The translations under genes and the position numbers were made by a program. Of a stretch of DNA of 64,000 nt, positions 16,669-25,558 are shown piece by piece. The notes under the pieces were generated by a model. That model was not told the DNA's origin. It ran no database searches and saw nothing but the letters and a program-made list of their open reading frames with translations. Position 1 is the first letter of the stretch; each line of letters begins with the position of its first letter. The stretch comes from Bacteroidota bacterium (GTDB lineage: Bacteria > Bacteroidota > Bacteroidia > Cytophagales > Cyclobacteriaceae): the NCBI GenBank assembly GCA_018267275.1, contig JAFDYV010000002.1, positions 290,846 to 354,845 of the forward strand. Reading direction: 5' to 3'.

Positions 16669-17907
16669 ATGTCATTTTTTAAAAAATACGAGGTCATCAG
16701 CGAGATTGACCAACAGCGTAAAATTACGCTTGGTACCTCTTTGATCATTGTCTACTTTCTCATCGATGCGTTTTTCTTCGGTGTAAACCTGTTTAACCCC
16801 AGCGGAGAACCATGGATTTTTATGGCCGATGTGTTCCTCTCGGGCTTGTGCCTGTGGCTGATGCGTAACGGGCGGGTTGACCTCTCCATCTTGCTCTTCT
16901 TGCTGCGGGGCAATAGCACGGTGTTCTACTTTTCGATGGTAGACGAAATCGAGACTGGCACGTTCATGTACTTCTTTTCGCTGTCGCTGACAGCACTTGT
17001 TTTTTATGGCTACCGCGAGCGCCTCAAAGGCATTACCTACGCCAGTATTACCATTGCACTGTTTTTAATTTCGCAGTTCAACGTAAATGAATTTCGGCCC
17101 GACCGCCCGCATTTTTATTTTATCACCAACTACTTGTTTGTATGGTTTACCGCAGGGTTTATTTTTTTGTTTTTAGATCGCCTCAACCGCAGTGCTGAAG
17201 AAGAAATCCGCAAAAAAAACGATGCCCTTCAAAAAGCAAACGAAGAGCTGGACCGCTTTGTCTACCACGCCTCGCACGACTTGCGCGCACCGCTCAGCTC
17301 CATCATGGGGCTCACTTCCATTTACCACCTCGAGGGGACAAAAGAAGGGCGCGAGCAGGCGGTGCGAATGATTGCCGACCGCGCGCTTAAACTCGAGATA
17401 TTCATCAAAGAGATTCTTGCCTACTCGCAAAATGCTCGCACCAAGCTTGAGGTGGTGTCATTCAATTTGTGCTCGCTCATTGAAGAGTGCAAAGAATCCA
17501 TTAAGTACCTGCCTAGCGTTGGTCGCGTTAACTTCATCATTGATATAGCTCCCGATTTTCAGCTCACGGCCGACCAGGTGCGGATAAAAATCATTTTGAT
17601 CAACCTGCTATCCAATGCCGTAAAGTATGCTGACTTCACCAAGTTAGATCCGTTTATCAAACTGAGTATTCAAAAACGCAAGCAGGCGATAGAACTGTTG
17701 GTAGAGGACAATGGCATTGGCATAGACAAAGCCCACCAAGCAAAATTGTTTGGTATGTTTTACCGCGCGCACTTTCACTCAGAAGGCTCGGGGCTGGGGC
17801 TTTACATTGTGCAAGAGTGTGCCCAAAAATTAAATGGTAAGGTAACGCTAGAATCTGAGTTGGGCGTGGGCACCACGGTGCGGTTGCAAATGCCAATTCT
17901 GCAATAA
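16669..17907 (+). CDS. Membrane sensor histidine kinase
   Basis: A 412-residue two-component sensor. About six hydrophobic segments span residues 22-170, with very short loops, so sensing is probably within the membrane. A coiled-coil linker (EEEIRKKNDALQKANEELDRF, about 177-197) leads to a HisKA domain with phospho-acceptor His203 in YHASHDLRAPLS. The HATPase_c domain has the N box (LINLLSNAVKYAD), the G1 box (VEDNGIGIDKA), the F box (LFGMFYRAH) and the G2 box (GSGLGLYIV). No response regulator is adjacent, so it is an orphan kinase here. Confidence 0.92.
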   Translation: MSFFKKYEVISEIDQQRKITLGTSLIIVYFLIDAFFFGVNLFNPSGEPWIFMADVFLSGLCLWLMRNGRVDLSILLFLLRGNSTVFYFSMVDEIETGTFMYFFSLSLTALVFYGYRERLKGITYASITIALFLISQFNVNEFRPDRPHFYFITNYLFVWFTAGFIFLFLDRLNRSAEEEIRKKNDALQKANEELDRFVYHASHDLRAPLSSIMGLTSIYHLEGTKEGREQAVRMIADRALKLEIFIKEILAYSQNARTKLEVVSFNLCSLIEECKESIKYLPSVGRVNFIIDIAPDFQLTADQVRIKIILINLLSNAVKYADFTKLDPFIKLSIQKRKQAIELLVEDNGIGIDKAHQAKLFGMFYRAHFHSEGSGLGLYIVQECAQKLNGKVTLESELGVGTTVRLQMPILQ

Positions 17908-17982
17908 CTTTGATTTCAGATTCAAGATTTCGGATTTCAGATTTGAGCCGACTTCGCTGTGCCCGGCAAGGTTAAACACCCG

Positions 17983-18013
17983 CTGTTCGACAGGCTTCTG
18001 GAGCATGTCGAGC
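17983..18013. repeat. Dispersed hairpin related to 15815-15845
   Basis: CTGTTCGACA at 17983 and GCATGTCGAGC ending at 18013 form an imperfect hairpin of the same design as that at 15815-15845, including the leading CTGTTCGACA and the closing GCATGTCGA. It lies in the convergent spacer between the kinase gene and murA. Confidence 0.5.
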
Positions 18014-18143
18014 GATTGAGCTCAACTTGCTACCCTATTTCGCCTACGCTTACACCTTTAGTGTGTTTCGGTGGCCAAGCCGTTTGCCAGGCATATGGTT
18101 TAATGTCAAGGATTCTTCGCTGCGCTCAGGATTTCAGTTTCAT

Positions 18144-19451
18144 TTAGCTTACCCGCTCAATCTGTGCCCCCAACTTTTTCAATCTTCCTTCAATATCTTG
18201 GTAGCCGCGGTCTATTTGCTCTACGTTTGAGATTTCACTTTCCCCAGCCGCAGAGAGTGCTGCAATTAGCAGTGCTACACCCGCGCGTATGTCGGGCGAA
18301 GACATTTTAATGCCGCGCAGCGGTTGTTTTCTATCTAAGCCCATAATGCTGGCCCGGTGCGGATCGCACAAAATAATTTGTGCACCCATGTCAATGAGTT
18401 TATCTACAAAGAACAGGCGGCTCTCAAACATTTTTTGGTGTACCAGCACGTTGCCTTTGGCCTGCGTGGCCACCACCAGCACAATGCTCAGCAAGTCTGG
18501 CGTAAAGCCCGGCCACGGTGCATCTGCAATGGTAAGAATGGAGCCATCAATGAAGGTTTCAATTTCGTAGCGCTCTTGAGCAGGTATGTGTATGTCATCG
18601 CCTCTAAACTCCATTTTAATGCCGAGCCTCCTGAAAATTTCAGGGATGATGCCCAGCATATCGATGCGACAATTTTTAATGGTGACTTCAGACTGCGTCA
18701 TGGCAGCAAGGCCAATGAAGCTGCCGATTTCAATCATATCTGGCAGCAGCGTGTGTTCGGTGCCGTTGAGTTGTTCTACACCTTCAATGGTCAACAGGTT
18801 TGACCCGATGCCGCTGATTTTTGCGCCCATGCGGTTGAGCATAAGGCAAAGCTGTTGCAGATATGGCTCGCATGCAGCATTGTAAATGGTGGTGGTGCCT
18901 TTGGCCAACACCGCAGCCATGATAATGTTGGCCGTGCCTGTTACCGATGCTTCATCCAGCAACATGTAGCAACCTTTTAGATGCGAGGCATCGATGTTGT
19001 ACAGGTTTTCGTCTGCGTTGTAGTTAAACTTAGCGCCAAGGTTTTGGAAGCCAATGAAGTGCGTATCTAACCTGCGCCTGCCAATTTTATCGCCCCCGGG
19101 TTTTGGAATGTTGGCTTCGCCATAACGCGCCAAAATGGGGCCGAGCAACATCACAGAGCCGCGCAGCGCTGCTGCCTTTTTGCGATAGGCATCGGTTTTC
19201 AAAAATGAGGTGTTGATGTTGGCGGCCGTAAAACGGAACGAGCCCTTGCCGAGTTTTTCTACTTTGCAGCCCAGGTCGCCCACCAACTCTATGAGTTTGT
19301 TGACGTCAACGATATCGGGCACGTTGTGAATGGTAACTGGCGCTGCCGTAAGCAACGGGGCACACAGTACTTGAAGGGCCTCGTTTTTGGCACCTTGCGG
19401 GATAATTTCTCCTTTCAGCTTTACCCCGCCTTTGATTTTGAACGAACTCAT
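18144..19451 (-). CDS. murA: UDP-N-acetylglucosamine 1-carboxyvinyltransferase
   Basis: A 435-residue enzyme that transfers enolpyruvate from PEP to UDP-GlcNAc, the first committed step of peptidoglycan synthesis in the cytoplasm. The N-terminal GAKNEAL carries the substrate-binding Lys-Asn pair. The catalytic loop reads KPGGDKIGRRRLDTH: the usual Cys (E. coli Cys115) is Asp121 (codon at 19089-19091). An Asp at this site is known from MurA of Mycobacterium, Chlamydia and Borrelia, where the enzyme is active but not alkylated by fosfomycin. It is the last gene of a tight operon and overlaps DUF4290 by 4 bases. Confidence 0.96.
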   Translation of the reverse strand: MSSFKIKGGVKLKGEIIPQGAKNEALQVLCAPLLTAAPVTIHNVPDIVDVNKLIELVGDLGCKVEKLGKGSFRFTAANINTSFLKTDAYRKKAAALRGSVMLLGPILARYGEANIPKPGGDKIGRRRLDTHFIGFQNLGAKFNYNADENLYNIDASHLKGCYMLLDEASVTGTANIIMAAVLAKGTTTIYNAACEPYLQQLCLMLNRMGAKISGIGSNLLTIEGVEQLNGTEHTLLPDMIEIGSFIGLAAMTQSEVTIKNCRIDMLGIIPEIFRRLGIKMEFRGDDIHIPAQERYEIETFIDGSILTIADAPWPGFTPDLLSIVLVVATQAKGNVLVHQKMFESRLFFVDKLIDMGAQIILCDPHRASIMGLDRKQPLRGIKMSSPDIRAGVALLIAALSAAGESEISNVEQIDRGYQDIEGRLKKLGAQIERVS

Positions 19452-20143
19452 TGATCCCTTCTGCGGTGTTGGTTGTTGCGCCTGTTTTTATTGAAGCGTT
19501 GGTTGCGGTGGTTACGATCGCGGCCACCGCCATTTTCGCGTGCATCGCCATTGGGGCCGGGCCGAGGCCCTTTGCGATCGCGGTACAGTTTTTCAAATAA
19601 ATTATCTTCACGCACTTTGTCGAGGTTCAACTGCAATTTTCCTTTCGACATGATGGCCAGGTCTTTCACAATCACCGAGTCATCGAGGGTTTCTTTGTTC
19701 CAGTTACTGTAGAAGGTCTTCATCAATTTGCCCAGGTAGATGGTGGCCTCTTCGCGCTCTTGCGGATCTTCTTTTTTGATGGCCTCTTGCACTAGGCGTT
19801 CTACGTTTTTGCCGTAATGTTTAAAGCGCACATCGCTCTGCGGGTATTCCATTTTGCGCGGCTTCTTAAACAAGATGGTGCGGTCAGGTGTGGTAAAAGG
19901 GTTGTCGATATCGAGATTGAAATCGGCAATGATGTAGAGGTCGTCCCACATGCGTTGTGGGTTTTCGTGGGCCTCTTTCACTACGGGCGCCAATTGTTTG
20001 ATAAGTTCAATGAGTGTGGTGGCCATTTTGGTTCGCTTTTCCTTATCGGGAATGGTGCGAATGTAGTTCACCAATTTTTGCACGTTGCGGCCGTACTCTT
20101 TCAAGATGATGCCTTCGCGCTGTGTATTGTATTCTGCGATCAT
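19448..20143 (-). CDS. DUF4290 family protein
   Basis: A 231-residue protein with an N-terminal helical domain (MIAEYNTQREGIILKEYGRN) that is the hallmark of DUF4290, a family almost confined to Bacteroidota. The last 40 residues are a disordered, very basic tail rich in Arg, Asn and Gly, compatible with RNA or anionic polymer binding. The function is unknown. It is coupled to murA by a 4-base overlap, an arrangement that hints at a role in cell-wall synthesis or its control, and to the PIN toxin gene by another 4-base overlap. Confidence 0.88.
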   Translation of the reverse strand: MIAEYNTQREGIILKEYGRNVQKLVNYIRTIPDKEKRTKMATTLIELIKQLAPVVKEAHENPQRMWDDLYIIADFNLDIDNPFTTPDRTILFKKPRKMEYPQSDVRFKHYGKNVERLVQEAIKKEDPQEREEATIYLGKLMKTFYSNWNKETLDDSVIVKDLAIMSKGKLQLNLDKVREDNLFEKLYRDRKGPRPGPNGDARENGGGRDRNHRNQRFNKNRRNNQHRRRDQ

Positions 20144-20574
20144 GATTTTATTAAATCTTCAATAGTTATTACTTCGATTTCTTTGATCCTTTTGAGCTGG
20201 TAATCATTTGTGAGAAACTTGTTACTACCACAACTGATGGCGGTTGCGAGTTGAAGCGCATCAGCCGTTTTTAAGAATTGATAAGCCACTCTCAGGTCGC
20301 AAGAGAATTCGGCAATTTGTGCTGTAATGTCGAATACTTTAAAATGAAACTCTTTTATCTTGTTCTTAAACTTTTCAATTAAAGCTTGATCACTGTTTGC
20401 TTTAGGCTTAACAAAAAACTCGGCATACGTGATGGTGCTCGTCAATAAAGAAGATTCAAACACTAAATATTCGTCAACAATAAAGTTCCGCACTGGCACT
20501 GAATAATTCTGATGGTCTTCTAATAGATAAATGAAAGGTGATGTATCGAAAAAGATTTTTTTAAAACCTGTCAT
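20140..20574 (-). CDS. PIN-domain nuclease (VapC-like toxin)
   Basis: A 144-residue PIN protein with all four expected acidic residues: Asp10 (FFDTSPF), Glu52 (TYAEFF), Asp105 (KTADALQLA) and Asp124 (LTNDYQL). VapC-type proteins are Mg-dependent ribonucleases that cut tRNA or rRNA until neutralised by an antitoxin. The upstream 67-residue protein, overlapping by 14 bases, is the likely antitoxin. The unusual feature is position: the pair lies inside a pcrA-DUF4290-murA operon and shares a 4-base overlap with DUF4290. Confidence 0.88.
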   Translation of the reverse strand: MTGFKKIFFDTSPFIYLLEDHQNYSVPVRNFIVDEYLVFESSLLTSTITYAEFFVKPKANSDQALIEKFKNKIKEFHFKVFDITAQIAEFSCDLRVAYQFLKTADALQLATAISCGSNKFLTNDYQLKRIKEIEVITIEDLIKS

Positions 20575-20764
20575 CCGCTCTCATTTTGTTAATGTATTCT
20601 TGAGCATCCATGTTCCAAAGCCCCTTGCCAATACCCCGAATTTCATCGAGAGATTTAATGAGTCTTTCCCTCTTTTTTAACCTCTCTGTCAAGATGGAAT
20701 TTAATTCAACTTGTTGGCTAAGCGAAAGATTTTCTATTTCTCTAATGATACTCTGTATATCCAT
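20561..20764 (-). CDS. Putative antitoxin of the PIN toxin
   Basis: A 67-residue, highly charged, mostly helical protein (MDIQSIIREIENLSLSQQVE start). The C-terminal half (GKGLWNMDAQEYINKMRADD) resembles toxin-wrapping tails of small antitoxins in which an Asp/Tyr-rich peptide binds the PIN active site. The length and the 14-base overlap with the PIN gene are typical of a toxin-antitoxin operon. Its start codon directly abuts the stop codon of pcrA. No DNA-binding fold is obvious, so autoregulation is uncertain. Confidence 0.75.
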   Translation of the reverse strand: MDIQSIIREIENLSLSQQVELNSILTERLKKRERLIKSLDEIRGIGKGLWNMDAQEYINKMRADDRF

Positions 20765-23023
20765 CTAGTTAGTGTGTATCTTCAATTTAGCAAAGCTAAG
20801 CAATAACGTCTTCTCGCCAAAATCGCTGAAATTGATCTTCGCCTTGCGCTCAGCACCGATTTCTTCTAATTGGATCACCGTGCCAAAACCAAATTTGGGG
20901 TGCTCTACCTTCATGCCAGCTGCCAGGCCTTTGGTATCGCTGGGTACAAAATCTGCCGGTGGCTTGTAAGCAGTGGGCTTTGCAACAGGCTGCGAACTCA
21001 CCGACTTTTTCATGCCGGTGACAAAGCTCTTGGCAAAGTGGGGATTGGGTGCTACTGAATCCATGCCACCAAACTTGGTGCTGGTTTTGATGTAGCGCTT
21101 ATCAATGTCGTCTAAGAACCTACTTGGCTCGCAGTTCTTCAAACGCCCGAACCTATAGCGGGTGAGGGCGTAGGAGAGGAATAGCTTTTTTTGCGCTCGC
21201 GTGATGGCCACATAAAACAACCTGCGCTCCTCTTCCAACTCTGCGCGGCTGCTCAGCATCATCTGTGATGGGAACAAATCTTCTTCCATCCCCACGATGT
21301 ACACATTCTTGAATTCCAATCCTTTGGCCATGTGTATGGTCATCAGCGTTACTTTGTCGGGGTCGTTGTCTTTGTTTTCGTCTTGGCCGGTGATCAACGA
21401 TACCTCTTGCAAAAATGCGCCCAAGCTTTTGTCTTCCTTTTCAGGATCATCTACATATTCTTTTATCGCGTTGAGCAATTCTTGCACGTTTTCGTATCGG
21501 CTCAGGCCTTCGGCTGTTTTGTCTTCGTACAGTTCTTTCAACAACCCTGATGACTTTGCGATTTCTGCTGCTGCCTCGTAAGCATCTTTCGTTTGCACTT
21601 CAATGCCAAAGCGTTTGATTTTGGTTACGAAGTCATCGATTGGTGCCGCGGCTCGGCCACCCAAAAATGATTGCGCATTCTGCACCACTTCCCAAATGCT
21701 AATGGCGTGGTCGTTGGCGGCAATAATAATTTTGTCGATGGTGGTGTCGCCAATACCACGCTTGGGCAGGTTAATGATTCTGCGGAAGCTCGCTTCGTCT
21801 TGTTGGTTGATGGCGTAGCGCAGGTAGGCCAGCAGGTCTTTGATTTCTTTACGCTGATAGAAGGACAGGCCGCCTACTACCTTGTATTTGATGTTCATGC
21901 GCCTGAGTGCCTCTTCAATGGAGCGCGATTGGCTGTTGGTTCGATATAATACAACAAAGTCGCTGAACTTGTATTGGTGTTGCATCTTCTCTTCAAAAAT
22001 GGAAGAGGCCACCAATTTGCCTTCTTCATTGTCTGATACCGCTTTGATGAGCTCTACCAGGTTGCCCTCTTCATTTTGCGTCCAGACCTTTTTGGGCAGC
22101 TGTGCTTTGTTTTTGGCGATCACCGAGTTGGCTGCTTCTACAATGGTTTGGGTGGAGCGGTAGTTTTGTTCAAGCTTGATGATGCGTAATTCCGGATAAT
22201 CTTTTTCGAAGTTGAGGATGTTGCTGATATCAGCTCCGCGGAAAGCATAAATGCTTTGGGCATCATCGCCTACCACGCAAATGTTTTGCCTAACGGCCGC
22301 TAATTTGCGAATGATGAAATACTGACACAAGTTGGTATCTTGAAACTCGTCTACCAGAACATAGTGTATGCGCTGTTGGTATTTGTTGAGCACCTCCAAA
22401 TGCTCTTTGAAAAGCTTGTCGGTATTGAAAAGTAAATCGTCAAAATCCATAGCACCCGATTTAAAACAGCGGAGCGCATAGGCTTTATAAATGTTGCCAA
22501 TCTCCGGCCGCATGTTGGCGGCATCATCGCCCATTAGCATGGGGTTGCCCAAATATTCTTGCCAGGAAATCAACCGGTTTTTGGCTGCCGAGATACGGTT
22601 GTACACCGTGTTGGTTTTGTATTGTGTTTCATCAAGCCCCATCTCTTTCACCACCGACTTTAGCAACGACTTTGAATCGTCTGTATCATAGATCGTGAAA
22701 TTGTTGGGGTACCCTAAATGGTGAGCCTCTGCCCGCAATATGCGGGCAAATACAGAGTGAAACGTGCCCATCCACAAGTTGCGCGCATCTGCACCTACCA
22801 CCTTTTCAATGCGGTCGCGCATTTCTTTGGCCGCCTTGTTGGTAAACGTAAGCGACATGATGTTGAACGGATCTATGGTATGCTCTTTGATGAGGTGCGC
22901 AATGCGGTAGGTGAGTACCCGCGTTTTGCCGGAGCCGGCACCTGCAATCAGCATACAGGGCCCATCGGTGTTGATAACGGCCTCGAGCTGGGGTTCATTA
23001 AGTGTTGCGAGATAATTTTCCAT
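20765..23023 (-). CDS. pcrA: ATP-dependent DNA helicase PcrA/UvrD type
   Basis: A superfamily 1A 3'-5' helicase of about 752 residues, acting in nucleotide excision repair, replication restart and removal of RecA filaments. Motifs: Q-motif LNEPQLEAV, Walker A AGAGSGKTR near residue 30, motif Ia TFTNKAA, Walker B VDEFQDTN, motif III GDDAQSIYAFRGA, motif IV QNYRS, and motifs V/VI IHMAKGLEF and VAITRAQ. The C-terminal KVEHPKFGFGTVIQLEE is the PcrA Tudor-like RNA-polymerase-binding segment. A start at 23038 (MPVDF) is possible, but 23023 (MENYLATLN) matches the family start better. It heads the operon ending in murA. Confidence 0.95.
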   Translation of the reverse strand: MENYLATLNEPQLEAVINTDGPCMLIAGAGSGKTRVLTYRIAHLIKEHTIDPFNIMSLTFTNKAAKEMRDRIEKVVGADARNLWMGTFHSVFARILRAEAHHLGYPNNFTIYDTDDSKSLLKSVVKEMGLDETQYKTNTVYNRISAAKNRLISWQEYLGNPMLMGDDAANMRPEIGNIYKAYALRCFKSGAMDFDDLLFNTDKLFKEHLEVLNKYQQRIHYVLVDEFQDTNLCQYFIIRKLAAVRQNICVVGDDAQSIYAFRGADISNILNFEKDYPELRIIKLEQNYRSTQTIVEAANSVIAKNKAQLPKKVWTQNEEGNLVELIKAVSDNEEGKLVASSIFEEKMQHQYKFSDFVVLYRTNSQSRSIEEALRRMNIKYKVVGGLSFYQRKEIKDLLAYLRYAINQQDEASFRRIINLPKRGIGDTTIDKIIIAANDHAISIWEVVQNAQSFLGGRAAAPIDDFVTKIKRFGIEVQTKDAYEAAAEIAKSSGLLKELYEDKTAEGLSRYENVQELLNAIKEYVDDPEKEDKSLGAFLQEVSLITGQDENKDNDPDKVTLMTIHMAKGLEFKNVYIVGMEEDLFPSQMMLSSRAELEEERRLFYVAITRAQKKLFLSYALTRYRFGRLKNCEPSRFLDDIDKRYIKTSTKFGGMDSVAPNPHFAKSFVTGMKKSVSSQPVAKPTAYKPPADFVPSDTKGLAAGMKVEHPKFGFGTVIQLEEIGAERKAKINFSDFGEKTLLLSFAKLKIHTN

Positions 23024-23078
23024 AAAATCAACTGGCAAGTTACAGGTGAATGACCGAAGTAGGATGAGAAATTAGTTT

Positions 23079-23086
23079 TAATTTTG
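23079..23086 (+). promoter_or_regulatory. Putative -7 element of the DUF4442-DUF3109 operon
   Basis: TAATTTTG matches TAnnTTTG and precedes the DUF4442 start by 31 bases in the spacer divergent from pcrA. Confidence 0.35.
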
Positions 23087-23117
23087 AGCTACTTCAACTG
23101 ACAGTTCAAGTACTAAA

Positions 23118-23660
23118 ATGCCACCCTTTCTACAAACACCTAAGAAAGAGTCTTTTGCCACATGGCGGTTCCGCACGCTCATGAACTGGTATCCTATGTA
23201 TTTTGGGTCGGGTGGCAAGATTTTGTTTTGGGCTGCCGACCATACCGAGGTGCATTTGCGTCTGCGCCTGAACATTTGGACGTACAATTATGTGGGCACC
23301 ATTTTCGGGGGTAGCATGTTTTCTGCCTCAGACCCCTTTTACATGCTTATGTTGTTTAAAGCACTGGGCCCGCAATATGTGGTGTGGGATAAGTCCGCCA
23401 GCATACGATTCAGGAAACCCGGCAAGGAAACGCTTTACGCGAAATACGTTTTGGCGGATAACGATTTTAAAGAGATCAAAGCTACCGTAGCAGAAAAAGG
23501 AGAGGTTACGCGACCGTTTTTAATTCAGTGGGTTGATAAAAACGAAATAGTGCATGCCGAAATTGAACGGCTGTGCTACATTGCAGATAAAGAACATTAT
23601 CGACAAAAGAAGGGCGAGAGCCAAAGTGCAAAGTTGGAATTTAAACGCGGGGTAAAATGA
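23118..23660 (+). CDS. DUF4442 hot-dog fold protein (putative thioesterase)
   Basis: A 180-residue protein of the DUF4442 family, which adopts the hot-dog fold of acyl-CoA thioesterases (PaaI-like). The segment [21 protein letters not shown] near residues 59-79 is the central helix that normally carries the catalytic residue. The C-terminal 35 residues are charged. The substrate is unknown. It overlaps the DUF3109 gene by 4 bases, so the two are co-translated, as is often seen in Bacteroidota. Confidence 0.8.
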   Translation: MPPFLQTPKKESFATWRFRTLMNWYPMYFGSGGKILFWAADHTEVHLRLRLNIWTYNYVGTIFGGSMFSASDPFYMLMLFKALGPQYVVWDKSASIRFRKPGKETLYAKYVLADNDFKEIKATVAEKGEVTRPFLIQWVDKNEIVHAEIERLCYIADKEHYRQKKGESQSAKLEFKRGVK

Positions 23661-24229
23661 TTAAGGTAGGAGAGATATTGGTCTCAGATGATATTAAAGA
23701 AGTGGAATTTGTTTGCCACTTAGAAAAATGCAAAGGCGCATGCTGCGTAGAAGGCGACTTGGGCGCCCCGTTAGAAGAAGATGAACTGCAGGTGATGAAA
23801 GACATTCAAGAAGCAGTGAAGCCTTACCTCACACCCGAAGGAAGGGAAGAAGTTGAAAGGCAAGGCGCCTATATCTTAGATGAAGATGGCGACTACTCTA
23901 CGCCCACGATCAAAGGCAGGGAGTGCGCCTACTCGCACTATAATGAACAAGGGGTTTTGAAATGCGGCATTGAGCAAGCCTATCTAGATGGCAAGATATC
24001 TTATCGCAAGCCCATTTCATGTCATTTGTATCCCATACGCATTACCAAAAACAAGAAAGGCTTTGAAGCAGTGAACTACCACAAGTGGAGCATTTGTTCA
24101 GCAGCATGCTCGTTGGGCAAATCGCTGCAAGTGCCATTGTATAAGTTTTTGAAAGACCCGTTGGTGCGCAAGTATGGGCAGGCTTGGTATGATGAGTTGG
24201 TGGAGAAGGTTGATGCAAAAGAAAACTAG
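23657..24229 (+). CDS. DUF3109 cysteine-cluster protein
   Basis: A 190-residue soluble protein of the DUF3109 family, related to YkgJ-type metal or Fe-S cluster proteins. Conserved cysteines occur in [15 protein letters not shown] (residues about 20-34), [23 protein letters not shown] and [11 protein letters not shown], enough to bind one or two metal ions. The function is unknown. It overlaps DUF4442 upstream, and its stop overlaps the convergent Kazal gene stop by 4 bases. Confidence 0.88.
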   Translation: MIKVGEILVSDDIKEVEFVCHLEKCKGACCVEGDLGAPLEEDELQVMKDIQEAVKPYLTPEGREEVERQGAYILDEDGDYSTPTIKGRECAYSHYNEQGVLKCGIEQAYLDGKISYRKPISCHLYPIRITKNKKGFEAVNYHKWSICSAACSLGKSLQVPLYKFLKDPLVRKYGQAWYDELVEKVDAKEN

Positions 24230-24741
24230 CGGCATTTGCCTCGAGTGAACTTGGAAATCCCGCTTCTTCGCGCTTCACACGAATTGCCATAGGTTTTACC
24301 ATCACACCCACACACTGGACTCAAAATTCTATGGCATCCCGCAAAATTATCAGGTAAGTTGACTGGCACTTGGCATGGCAGCAGACGATCAAGTAAATGA
24401 CTAATGGCATCCCGATTTTTGTCGGTGAGTTCTACAAGTTCTCCACCGCGAATAAAATGTGTACACCCCTGAGTTGTTCCAAAAACCACATAAGATACCC
24501 CCACAGTAAAATCACATGAGTTCGCGCCCATGTCTAACAGAATCGATGCATCAGGGGGGCATTGAATCTTAAAAACACTTTCCAATTTGCAGGACAACTT
24601 GTTGCCATCAGCATAGTTTAGCTGGCCAAACACAATTAAATCAGATTGCACGACCAATAGCGAATCAATTGGGAGCCTGCCGGGCGTCTGACCCATCGCC
24701 CCGTTAATAACCATTATGAGGAGCAGGAAAGAGAATCTCAT
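24226..24741 (-). CDS. Secreted protein with a C-terminal Kazal-type domain
   Basis: A 171-residue exported protein with a short signal peptide (ending AMGQ). The middle (about 28-120) is an uncharacterised beta-rich domain with several Cys. The last 45 residues form a Kazal-type fold: [20 protein letters not shown] and a final C near the terminus, the classical VCGxDGxTYxNxC pattern of serine-protease inhibitors. The presumed target-facing P1 region precedes PVCG. A protective inhibitor outside the cell is a reasonable inference; the target protease is not known. It is monocistronic and converges on DUF3109. Confidence 0.85.
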   Translation of the reverse strand: MRFSFLLLIMVINGAMGQTPGRLPIDSLLVVQSDLIVFGQLNYADGNKLSCKLESVFKIQCPPDASILLDMGANSCDFTVGVSYVVFGTTQGCTHFIRGGELVELTDKNRDAISHLLDRLLPCQVPVNLPDNFAGCHRILSPVCGCDGKTYGNSCEARRSGISKFTRGKCR

Positions 24742-24762
24742 ATCTTTATGTAAAGGTATAAA

Positions 24763-24796
24763 AAAGCCCCGTCCAACTTTCGCAGGACGGGGCTTT
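24763..24796 (-). terminator. Rho-independent terminator of rpsF-rpsR-rplI
   Basis: A perfect 12-bp stem, AAAGCCCCGTCC (24763-24774) with GGACGGGGCTTT (24785-24796), encloses a 10-base loop. Read on the minus strand it is followed by a run of T, and it lies 25 bases past the rplI stop codon. Confidence 0.93.
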
Positions 24797-24820
24797 CCCT
24801 TTAGTTTACAGATTTGCGAA

Positions 24821-25264
24821 TTATTCCGCCACCACGTTTACCGTGATATCGTGCTTCACTTCTTTGTGTAAGTCTAAGTGTGCAGTGTAAGTGCCCAATT
24901 GCTTAGGTTGTTCTCTGAAGCTGATCTTCTTACGATCGACATCAAAGCCTTTTGCCTTCAGTGCATCTGATACCTGTACTGCTGTAACAGCACCGAAAAT
25001 CTTGCCGCTCTCGCCAGCCTTAGTGCCAATTTCGATGGTCATTTCGCCCAACTTGGCAGCCAATGCTTCGGCATCAGCCTTTACTTTGGCAGCCTTGTGC
25101 GCGGCTTGCTTTACGTTTTCTGCTACAACTTTCTTGTTCGACTCATTGGCGATCAACGCAATGCCATTGGGGATAAGATAATTTCTGCCATATCCCGGCT
25201 TTACCTTCACCACATCATTTTTGTAACCGAGTCCTGTTACGTCTTGTTTCAAAATTACTTCCAT
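24821..25264 (-). CDS. rplI: 50S ribosomal protein L9
   Basis: A 147-residue large-subunit protein that binds 23S rRNA near the L1 stalk and limits frameshifting. The N-terminal domain is canonical ([32 protein letters not shown]). A long connecting helix rich in Ala and Lys (about 42-75) leads to the C-terminal domain ([10 protein letters not shown] to HDITVNVV). It is third in the rpsF-rpsR-rplI operon and is followed by a strong terminator. Confidence 0.97.
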   Translation of the reverse strand: MEVILKQDVTGLGYKNDVVKVKPGYGRNYLIPNGIALIANESNKKVVAENVKQAAHKAAKVKADAEALAAKLGEMTIEIGTKAGESGKIFGAVTAVQVSDALKAKGFDVDRKKISFREQPKQLGTYTAHLDLHKEVKHDITVNVVAE

Positions 25265-25282
25265 GATTTCTACAGGGTTAGG

Positions 25283-25558
25283 TTATTTCAATCCGTCTGC
25301 TACATAAGGTAGAATGGCCATGTGGCGTGCGCGCTTTACCGCTTGTGCTACCTTGTTCTGGTACTTCCAACTGTTGCCGGTCAATCTGCGAGGAAGGATT
25401 TTGCCTTGCTCGTTGATGAACTTCAACAAGAAATCAGGATCCTTGTAGTCGATATACTTAATGCCGTTCTTTTTGAAGCGGCAGTATTTTGGCTTGTTCT
25501 CGTTACGCTTAACGGATTCGTTCATCAGCGTAGTGGCCTGTGAATTATTGGTGCTCAT
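25283..25558 (-). CDS. rpsR: 30S ribosomal protein S18
   Basis: A 91-residue small-subunit protein that binds 16S rRNA together with S6. The family core is clear: [35 protein letters not shown] and [20 protein letters not shown]. The N-terminal extension ([18 protein letters not shown]) is poorly conserved; a start at an internal Met (25525) is possible. The chosen start overlaps the rpsF stop by 4 bases. Confidence 0.96.
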   Translation of the reverse strand: MSTNNSQATTLMNESVKRNENKPKYCRFKKNGIKYIDYKDPDFLLKFINEQGKILPRRLTGNSWKYQNKVAQAVKRARHMAILPYVADGLK

